From positions 1,302,001-1,366,000 of the forward strand of contig OZ005693.1 of NCBI GenBank assembly GCA_963930775.1: 64,000 bases of DNA. Reading direction: 5' to 3'. Under the pieces are notes generated by a model that had not been told where the DNA came from, did not search any database, and saw only the letters and a list, made by a program, of their open reading frames with translations. Source of the stretch: Cliona cf. orientalis (taxonomy: Eukaryota > Porifera > Demospongiae > Clionaida > Clionaidae). A program made the translations under genes and the position numbers. Shown here piece by piece: positions 1 to 11,024 of the stretch. Each line of letters opens with the position of its first letter. The stretch's first letter is position 1.

Positions 1-3000
1 TGCAAATCTTCTTCAAGCTTACCAACGCCGTAGATGACAGCATAGACAACACGTTTAGTCCTCTCTCTCTCAACATGTGTGACACTGTCAATGTCCACCC
101 CCAACCTACGGGTATAATGGGCAACCACAAAAATCTATTTTCTATCATTTTTCATAATAAATTTGTACACATTACCATTCGGATGCCAAGAGCGTGAATA
201 CGTCAGTCGAGTTTTCGTTGGAACTAAGCAGAGAGAGGAGCCTCGGATCTTCTGACAAATGAGCCACTAATCGGAGCTCAATGCTCTTAAAATCTTTGTT
301 GTAACAAGCAGTGTAATGTCAAAGCAGTAGTTAAACATATTATAAAATATATGTCATGCCGTTAAATTAGCAATTGTAGAATTCTTTACCTACGGCCAAA
401 AAGCTGAATCCAGATCGGCTTTCCACGGTCTCACGAACATCAATCGAGATCTCTTTGGGAGACTTGCCTTTGGTTCCATTTTAGTAAGCCATAGAAATAG
501 AGTAAATTCACCATAAAATCTCATTCTCTGTATTACTATCAAGCCCAACTGACCTATAATGTACTGCTGTTGGACTGCTCCAAGGTGGATAGGCTCCCTA
601 GGGAATGCTTGAATGTTCTGAAACAGATTGTTGTACAAGATCTAGCAATCTGGTTACATAATGGGGCATAAGGTACGGCTCTTGTTGCATAAGTGACCTT
701 ACATAATATGACATGAGTTTATGTAACTTTAATCTCAAAACAGAACGATAACAGCCAATACAATGTCATGCCTTCACGTTCTTCACATTATAATTACTAA
801 CATACTGGCATAGAGCTTGTAAGACGTCCTGTGGCAGCTACCGTCTGTTGCCTGGTGATGTAAGAGAACAAAATCACCTTACCCTCAAAAATAACGTTAC
901 CAGATAGTTATGTAACATGTCACGCACAGAGTCATGCATCCATGCCCCTAACACTCCACATAAAAGATCTGGTTGTTATTGGAATCAACCAGAATAATGC
1001 AGTTGCAGAGAGAAGGAAAGCTAAAGATCAAAGAAAAATGAATATTAAGAAGTCTTCACTAACTCGCATGCAGAAAGAATAACACGGTCTTAGGATGTGG
1101 TACGTATTGCTTACCAGTGCGGTTTTAGGACGCCCTAATAGAAGGTTGGAGTTGAAGATGTTTAAACAATGGGGAAGAACCACGCGTGTGTTCATTCAGA
1201 GTTATAAGTTGCCACGGAGAATGTTAGTGCGGAAATAATTGGAGCAATAGGGGCCCATCCCACCATCAATCATTCGTAGCCAAGGAGATGGATCACCATG
1301 GAGACCGTCGGATGTAATAGGTAAATATTAAGAGTAGCAGGATAATTCATACAATATCGTATATACAATGTCATGCATCATGCAGTTCTCTAGGCCTCAT
1401 TAGAAAGTACTTAGCAACAATTCGCTGGTTATTGCCCACATCTCGGCTCTATGGCTATTAGAAACTACTTGGGATGGTGCAACATCCCTTGGATTTCTAA
1501 AATGCTGTAGAGCCCTCAGCTTGGGGCAATAACCTACACTGAGATTCTAAACATAATATGCATACTTGCCTGCACACGCTGCATGTATGCACCATAAATC
1601 TCCATTACTCTTGGCCAAGAGAATATAGGCTTAGAGGTATGCTTTGAAAGTAGTTGCCATCAAAGCTTACAGTACTTATAGGATTACCTCTTTGATAAAC
1701 GGTAGAATTCCCATGACATAAGTAGCGTTCAGCTTAGAAATCTGCAGGAGAAAATTCTAATGGTAATATTCTAGATGATTTCATAGCCATGAGGGGTGCA
1801 TGGTGGGATTGGATGTCAAAGGAACATGCTGGTGCTAGGATACCTGTCTGTACTCCAGGATGAGACCAGGAAGTGGGTGAAGGTCTTTCAGCTGCAGAAG
1901 CTGAAAAATTTCACATAAATCATCATAATATTATGCATTCCTATGAAATAATAATATTATGCGTAGCTATAGCTACACTGTCTATACTCACTACAGATTC
2001 TGAGGTTGATTTCTGCTGATGGATCTGTGTCTTGCTGTTGGAGAGTTTCTTGCTGCACTGCTTGTCAAGCTGAAGCTCCTCAAAAAGAACCTATAAGAAT
2101 AATAATATTATTATGTCAAAAATTTACCAGCTAAAAATATGTGAATCATGTATTAGATAATTAACCACTATATTATTGTATATTTATGATGTCATTACAG
2201 CTACCTGCCTATACTGAGAGGCTAGGATCAAAGGTTCCATTTCACTGCAAAAGAATCTTTGTGACCATATGTACTAACACCTGTGGCCATTACTGCTACT
2301 AAGCAATCAATAACATGCAAATCCCAGGCTGCATGCTCAATACTATCTATGCACATGTATGTATTACTATACATGTAATATTAGAAAAGGATTTTTAAGT
2401 TCAAAATCTTTGAAGAGTTGCAGGGTAATGGATGATGACATGATAAGCAAACCATCCCCAGTTACATAATAGGCGATAATAGAGCATAGGCTTTTCATCA
2501 TACTGAGGATGTCCTGTGACTTGAGAGCGACCAAAGATCATGGGCTCCATAAAATATGGGAAGAGATGATTCAATTAATCCATCACAAACAGCGATCGGC
2601 TTGGCAAGCAATAATTACCACATAAGGTTAAATATGTGCGTGTGTATGTGCGTGCGTCCAACGGCACTTGTGATTTACAGGCTTCAACTGGTATGCATAA
2701 TTGAGGATATTATATAATACCCCCCCCCCCCGAGATATACGTGTGCGGAGGCGTTATCATGCAGATCATCCGATGCGCTCCCTTTGCTCATGCGCAACCG
2801 CCCACGCAACCTCGCGCGTGCATGCCTGGTGTAGTCTTGGCGACCATAGGGATAGATGTATAGTATAGTCTACTAAAGTGGGAACCATCTATATATATGA
2901 GCAGCAAAAAAAGTCATTTTTAGTTCAAATTGACGTGCACGCGTGATATAATATCATAATAAGGATATAAATTAGTGACGGCTGGGTGAGAAATCCTACA

Positions 3001-6000
3001 CGGACCCGACAGAAGGAAATTACCGTTTCACCCAAACACATCACAAATCAATATTAAAATCTGGTCGCACATGAGAAAGGATCGTAAAGACCGTTCGGAA
3101 TGTGCATGTACACACACACACACACATACACTTAAGATACTCGCTGATGATAGTTGCATCATATGGATGGGCTACTATGTAATAGTACATAACGGAGTAC
3201 AAGTAGTCTTGTTTTCAAACACGGAGATATTGTACCTGTCGTAGTTGTGACGTACTGTGGATGAGAAATGGATGACCAGCTGCCTGCGATGTCAAAGTAA
3301 AAGGCTTAGTATCAAGTGGTACAATAATATCGAATTACACTGAATTAGAACATGGAGAAAGACCTAGCCTGCCCGGCCTGTTAGTTAATTCAATATGGGG
3401 GTCGTCGTAGATGTATCACAAAGCATGCAGAGCAACCTTGGAGCACGCTCAGACCAGCGTTCAAAGAGAATTGACACTATGCAAATGCAATTATAACATT
3501 TAATTGATCATGTGTCAAAATTGAGGTAGTCATATTTGCACACATGCACGTACGCTGTACGTGGCATGTAGGTAACATGTACGCCCCCACGTTTTACTTT
3601 ATCATTATGGCATTATCATATAACCCCCTCCTGAGCTTTGTTACATATTAAATTTACCTTATGAACACTTTGTTCAACTTTGATAAGTCCGGCCTGCATA
3701 ATATTATATAATAACATGTTTTTTAATGAATAATATTATGGAAACACTCCCCATATTCATTTCAATGTTTGGATCACCGAAAAAAAATAAAGTCTGCATA
3801 TGAGGATGGACTTGCTAATTGATTAGCATGACTTTGCAATATAATAATATTATTATATTATTTCGGGAAATTGACATATATTAGCAGGAAATTGGCGCAG
3901 TGTTGCTTTACCTTTAAGAGGTCGGTGTATTGCAACAGCTTCGCTGTGTTGATTTGAACGCCAACCACTCCCATTGCTGCATGATTATTAATGAAATTAT
4001 TAATAACAATGCTGGCATATGGTCATGTGAAAAACCCCTTGAAAGAATTAGCTAACCGGCAAGGATTGGGATCAACTTTATTTCAATCTCTTCGTACAGT
4101 GCCCACAAATTCTCCTCCTACAGTGATCAAAATTTAACACATAGGCAGCAAATAAATAATACTTAATAATATTATATGAAACAAACGAAGATTCGGCCCT
4201 GAGGATGACTAGAGCATCTAGTCGAAAAATGTCGGTAAGTTTTAGCGAACAGTTAAGTTGTCCGCAAAGAATCTTCGTTTGTTTCGTGCAGATAGCAACT
4301 GAGAACGATATCACTTCAATAATACTTAATAATAATAGGGACTGACCACCATTTTCTTATACTGCTGAGTCATGAGTGGCCCTAGCATCGAAAGGTCCCT
4401 ACATATGGTGATCTCACCGTCTGTGGCACCTGCATCCTATTACCGTGCATGTGTGGACAATTAAAATAGATTGATGGTTAATGCTTCCTCCTAAATACAA
4501 GCCATCAAAGATCCTCGGCAGACATTCCGCCGATAAACTCAAAGGATCTTTGGGCGTATAAGGTTACCACGCCAGCAAAAATATTATTGTGGGTGCATTA
4601 AATCGGTTATGTTTAGCCTTAGTCATGATCCAGACAAATTAAAAATTAAATGTTCTATGTTGTGAGCGATTATTGGATGTTGCGTATGTGTGTGTGTGTG
4701 TGTGTGTGAGTGTGTGTGTGTGCGTGTACGTGCGCGTACGAGTGTGTGTGTCTGTATGCGTATGCCAATGTGTATGTTCCAATCACCGAATTAATTTGGT
4801 GCATGCGTGCATGGTTCCATGTTTAATTTATTGAATTAGGTAGGAAACTGGAGCATGAGCCATAAGCTAGGCTCTCACATTGCCTTCTCACGCCCTTCCA
4901 CAGCAAAGGCAAAAAATGTACGAATGACAACAAAGTCTGCTGGTTTGCCATCCATCGAAACACACCTACATGTACATGTAGTCCTTGCTGCACAGAAACA
5001 CGGCTACGAGACTCGGTTCTATCATATTATTACAGTGTAGATCTTGGAGCGGCTCTATTTGTGGGTGGAACTAAATTGGCGAGGGGACTATATACAAGTC
5101 ACCTCAAGATGACAAGGGTTTTACCAAGAGCGGACAAGGGTGGCGCAGTGTGGGAGACGTAAACACGACAACGCCTGCTTCTATGTATGAAATGTTATTG
5201 AACGAGATTATAGTAGTATTGGATGAATCACAATTAATTTACGGCGCTCAGCTCAGACATCGTAAACACTACACAGTCCAAAGTGCATGTACGACGACAA
5301 GCCTAGCTATATGTACGTGTAGCAGCAGCCAGACCTGTTCTGATTGAGTCTGGAGACTGTACGCCCTCGCCAGATCAGCAAACGACCGTGGTACCGAGAG
5401 GTCAGGGTTCAACAGCCACTCGGATACTGATGTATCCATGATGCACCAATCAAGCCAGGCTGCAGAAATTAAATATACCATTATAGAAAAATTATAGCTG
5501 AAAAATATAATTATAACAGAGGATTAATAATATTTAATTCTCAAATATCAGTAAGGGGTAGTACACTAAGGTATAGGGTATCTAATTCTCAAAATTCAGC
5601 ATGACAGATGTCACAAAAATTATCAAGAATTTCATAACATTATATAAGCAGCAGAAATATCAAAAATTATAGGCTGGTTCCTGTTTTTAAAAGCCTATGG
5701 TTTCACTCTCACAGTACTATTCCTATGCCAAGTACAAAGTGATTGTGATTTTAGGCACAGAAAGGTTGTCAGTGAAAAAAGGATGATTCAATGAGTTGAG
5801 TCTCATAACGTTTACAAACTCCTTTCCATAAATTCTGCAAAATAAACCACCTCGTTACCATAGGAGCTATGTCGTGGAATTCTATCGCCAAACCACCTGA
5901 CAGAAAACACCGAATGATCTACATATAGCAAATTCCAGCTTCAGTTTTTAAGCATTATGAGAAAATATGTACTGATGAGTCTGACTCTTCGCCATAATCT

Positions 6001-9000
6001 TTCCATCGGTGCCTACATGTACATGTCGTGCAATCATTACTACCTATATAGTCGGAATTAGAGACCTTTAAATGCAGAAGTCCCGGGCGACACCTGGAGC
6101 AAGTAATAAAAATGAATAAACACCTATTTCGCTGGCTTCTTCGGTCGGCGCCTTTGTCGTTGCTAAGATCGCTAAAAGCTCACCAAAATAAGTCCGTTTC
6201 GATAGCAATAATATTGACATCTCTGATGGGCAGTTATGCAGGTAAACTTTAATGGCCCTAATTACGCCCATAAGTGACCCCACCAGTCAAACTGCACCTA
6301 GAATACACAAATTCTCTGATTCTATATTTAGTGCCCTAAGTATCGATTATTATACTATTGGCAAAGGTATCCCTTTGGAATGTGTGCACACTGTTACCCC
6401 ACGTTTACAATCAAGTCATGCCACCTCGAGACCTGGCACTATATATGTGTATCAGCATCTCCTTCCTATATTATTTTAACTACACGACATGCTGGCTAAC
6501 TCAACATCTACACATGTGTAGGAGAACCTTACATAGGAGGAGGGATACAAATAATTAAACATGACAGGAGATAACACACATTCAGTGCAATCGGTTGGCA
6601 GCCATACAGAAATTCCACATCACTTCCGAGATATTTTCACAATGACTTAGCACTGACTGACTGATAACGTCACAACGTTAGGAGATCCCCACTTGATTAA
6701 ATATTTGCAAGGTGCCAAGTCACCTCAACTGAAAGGAAGAGCCTTCGAATTATGCCAAAATTGCGAGGGAAAGAGGAAGAAAATATTTTGTGTCACACGA
6801 AAATGCATGACAGATGAAGTCGCCATTGGTATAAGAAGATGAGATACTTTCTGGACAAAATTTAATAATAAGTCGCTTGTATAAATTATACGATTTAAGA
6901 ATGTAAGGGGAAATTGGAATTCTAGTATAAGCAAACATGGAAGTCAAATAATTGGCAAAAAGAGTGAAAATATGATTGGAACAAAATTATGTAGCCACTC
7001 ATGATACCAAAAATTAATTTTTTTTTCTTTCCCAGGCCACTCCCATTTCAATTGAAAAGTGGGGGTGGTCCTGGGGGCCTTTGTCATATTGATGCACTTT
7101 AGCATTGTGATAAGCATATATAATCAGAAACTTACCAAGTCTTTTAGCCATTTCCTATAGACATTACTGATAAATGTATCTTAGTCTCAAAAATTAGTAC
7201 ATGTAGCCAAAATGACAGATACTGTAGCAAATGGCTAATTTGGCTAGTGCGTAGGGAACCCAAATTTATATGCAGTCATCGATCGCTAACCATGCTCGTT
7301 GATTAGGGAGAAGCGAGAAATGAGTGCTGTAGCCAGCTCCTGTCCCCTGTAGCAGATCACCCTGGCTCTGGACATGACAGACAGAACCACACTCCTATAG
7401 AGATACAGATATATACATACATGTACATGGCGATTGTACACACAGTAATTATGCATGCGTGTTTGTCTTTAATTATGCATAGAAATAACGATCAAATCAC
7501 TTCTCACAGAATTTTCATGCAATAATACTCAAGTACTATAGGAATCTGATATAGCCAATCGTGTACATGTATAAATAAGCATTCCATTCTTTTCCGCATA
7601 ACTACCTCGCTTCCTAACTAGATCAGCAAGGGCTATTAATGGTGTGGGCCACTAATGGTGTGTGGACCTCTGAAATTCGTACTCAAAGATTGAATAACAA
7701 AAGCTATGTGACCATGGGGGAGGGGAGTGGGATTGAGAAAATGTTATTAAATATCATTCATACAGACATCCCAACCATTCACATGCACACATACATACCA
7801 CAGCAATGGTGTGTAATTGTTATAATCAATGTGCACGGCTAACTAACTTGCTCCATTCTTGTAAAGCTTCCGGACAGCTCAGGGGAATCTGAATGAAATG
7901 AAGTTTTGCAGGTTTGTCCTTCGCTTCACTGACAGGGTATGCCAGAGCCACACCAACGATCTAATAAATTATTTTTTTTGACGTGTTTATCAATAATTAT
8001 GCACAATAATGACATTTACCTCTGCACCTGTAGATTCCATACCTTTCCCAGTCTCCTGGATAAACAGGTTAATAATTTACTTATTTGATGCTTAATAATT
8101 GCATATTAGGTGGCCATATCTTCAGCTATTGTATGCAAACTATAGATTAGTGATAAATACATTGTCTATAAGAGTCGATAATAGTTAGGCTGCGAGAATG
8201 CTTTGAAGTCTGGAGGAAAATATTATTCTTATTACTATCAGTGAAAGTGTTTATTCTAGCCACTGCACTGACATCCGATTATGACTTAGCTAGTGAAGGT
8301 AATTAGTCTGGTAAGGAACACTCAGTTTTTGAGAGCAGCAGTTTTTTCCGCTATAATATATATAATATTATATAAATTATCATACTCAACTCTAGGCGAC
8401 CCTTATTTATGGATAAAATTCCATTGAAAACGCAATTATTGCAGGCACACCACAGACACACTTCTCCACTTGACTAAGAGCAGCTGTGGGAGAAATAAGT
8501 GGGTTAGGCTTGCAAGCGAGCACTAATGTCGTGAGAGGGAGAGAATCAAATCAAGTTTCAGTGCTAATACGAGTTTAACGTAATTAACTTGAGATCCCAG
8601 ACTAGCTGCCTTAGCCCCAGCAACTCAGGTATCGCTGACTCAGCAAATAAGCATCTGCATATATAGCACGTAGTTTTTGCCCATCTTTGTGCAAGAAATG
8701 ATAACTATAATAACAGAACAGGAACCCATTGATTGATGAGCACATTAATTGCTCAAGGGAATACATATTTAGGCTATATATGGGTAGATTTTGCTATGCA
8801 GGTTATCAAAAGTTCAAATTCTACTACAAGGAAAAAATGCATTAGGGAGGAAAAGTTAATCTTCACACATTAATGGAAGAATGAATGGTTACCGACTACG
8901 GCCAGAGAAACTAAGAACACATACGCTATGACAATTAAAATTAATAATTTCCAATTGTCAAGTGTATATAATATGAGAGCTCATTACCATTATCATTCCA

Positions 9001-10949
9001 AATCGTGTCGAGATATTTAATTAAGTTGTTGTACGTGAGGTAACTGGGAAAGAAAATGTGTACTCTAGCTAAGATGGAATTCCCCTCCCACAGCACTCCC
9101 CAAGCGATTAGTTATCATAGCGTTGGGCGCCGCTAGGGTGCACATCAATCATAAAATTATACTAATACGTACATATCAAATCGATAGTCCCGCCTCCGTC
9201 CCTGCTATATATATATTTTTGCTCCGATATTAATGTAATTACGAGACCTACGAACATAGCACACCCTAGCCTTTTAGTCTCCCTAGTAAGCCCTCCCTTC
9301 CGGCAATCAAGCTTTGCGATGGACTAATTCTATTTAAGTGAATATAATAATTCTATTTGAGCGCAAGATACGAAATATAGTATACATAATACGTGACATG
9401 TACATGTAATTGTTATTATTTTAGGGAGTAACTATACTTATAATCAAATAACCAATTTCACTGACACTTTTAATTCTATGTATGAGCTAGTGGTGCAGAC
9501 ATGTTTGTTACCTGTTGTATGGTAATATCTAGGGAGAAATACAAGTAATCGGCTTAGGGGCAGACTAATTAAATTTACAGTACCCTAGCCAGTCTAGCGC
9601 GTGATATAATTTTCAGACCAAGGGTGGGAGTGATTTTCCATGAAATAAATTTAATATGGCCTTCTGCTTTAGACTAATTAATGCGAGCAACAGGGGGTTC
9701 TGCATTCTATTCCAGACCACATAGAAATTTTAACCCCTTACATGCGTCAATGATTTATATAATTACATAATGTCCACTACCCACTTACAATGTAGCTACA
9801 TCTGCATAAACAAAATTCTTTGTGGACAACTTAACTGTTCGGTAAAAACTTGCCCTGAGGATGACTAATAGAGCGTCTAGTCGAAATGTCGGCAAGTTTT
9901 ACCGAACAGTTAAGTTGTCCGCAAAGAATCTTTGTTTGTTTCATGCAGATAGCAACTGAGAACAATGTCACTTCATATATCTGCATAATTTATACTAGCT
10001 AGACTGTATATCAGCTATGCCTCAGTATGAGTAGAGACCTAAATCACCACAGAATAAAGTACACCTATAGTATGGACACAACCCTCACATTAATTATGAA
10101 GGGAGATCAGCAGCAGCTCATCAACAAACTGCTACAAATGCCTCCCTCTTAAAATTCATGAGTTTCCCTCGACATCCTATTTTAATTTGATTTGTAGTGA
10201 ACTTAATTAGTGCAAGGTTCACTTGTGTACACAGTTGTTTCAGCGTTTGCCATTAATGTAGGCTTCTATACTGTAGTGGACATAATTACATACTAGGCAC
10301 ACGCTCCTCTAGTGCAAGGTTTGCGTGTGCGCACAGTTATAGCGTTTGCCATTAATGTAGACCTCTGTATTAGTAGACACAACTACATACTAGGCACACG
10401 CTCCTCTCACTCACTGCATTACAACTGGTTACGTAATCTCAGTTAACTCGGCGCCTACGAGCCTGCGACCGATATGCTCCTTCGAATAAATAGTTCTCGT
10501 TGAGCCACACAAGGTTAAATTAATTTATCGCTTTTTTGGTCTTCTACAGGTCAAATTCCCAATGTTTATTCCCATACACCCACACTTGCCATTATTAGAG
10601 CGTGGAATTTTTCGCATAATAAAATTCATAGGGAGGGATTGGATGGAGTGTGAGTGATTAAATACCTTTCTGTTTCTCAACTGAGTGGAGAAGTCTGAGT
10701 AAACTAAGGTGCAGGCAACCTCTAAGTGTGGTCGAGTTAAGTGGCATTTCACTTCCTCCAGCTGGGAAGTGGTCAGCTGCCTCACATCCTTTAGCAAACC
10801 TGAGGTATTTATGGGATGGAAAATAAGATCAGCAATTAAGAATTAAGCTATTGTATTACATGTACATCTTTGGTTAGTGTGTGTCTCCCTCCTTTCTCTC
10901 CCTCTTCTTCTTCTTCTTCTTCTCTCTCTCTCTCTCTCTCTCACTTTTC

Positions 10950-11024
<75 letters not shown>

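Noticed and set aside
2205..2244. Exon-like segment with good acceptor and donor (E-M-E-P-L-I-L-A-S-Q-Y-R-Q) on the minus strand between POLN exons
   Set aside because: Its phase does not join the exon at 3236-3283, whose translation (AAGHPFLIHSTSQLRQ) already supplies the homologous POLN segment and joins exon 1995-2090 in phase.
4078..4314. 78-codon minus-strand open frame
   Set aside because: It lies almost wholly within the fold-back repeat with the hammerhead-like core, so it is repeat sequence rather than a gene.
4508..4553. Nested short hairpin AAAGATCC/GGATCTTT with inner TCGGC/GCCGA
   Set aside because: Considered as a structured RNA or tRNA-like fold, but the arms are short and asymmetric, with no tRNA or known RNA features.
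5866..5910. Candidate small POLN exon between cttttctgtcag-type acceptor and a GTAACG donor
   Set aside because: Plausible length and position, but its phase does not connect to both neighbours, so it was left out of the model.
8405..8490. Minus-strand segment resembling the POLN region around KCKCPVICF
   Set aside because: It lies upstream of the exon (7848-7960) that should precede it, has no GT donor before a stop, and exon 7291-7394 fills this role with correct phase.
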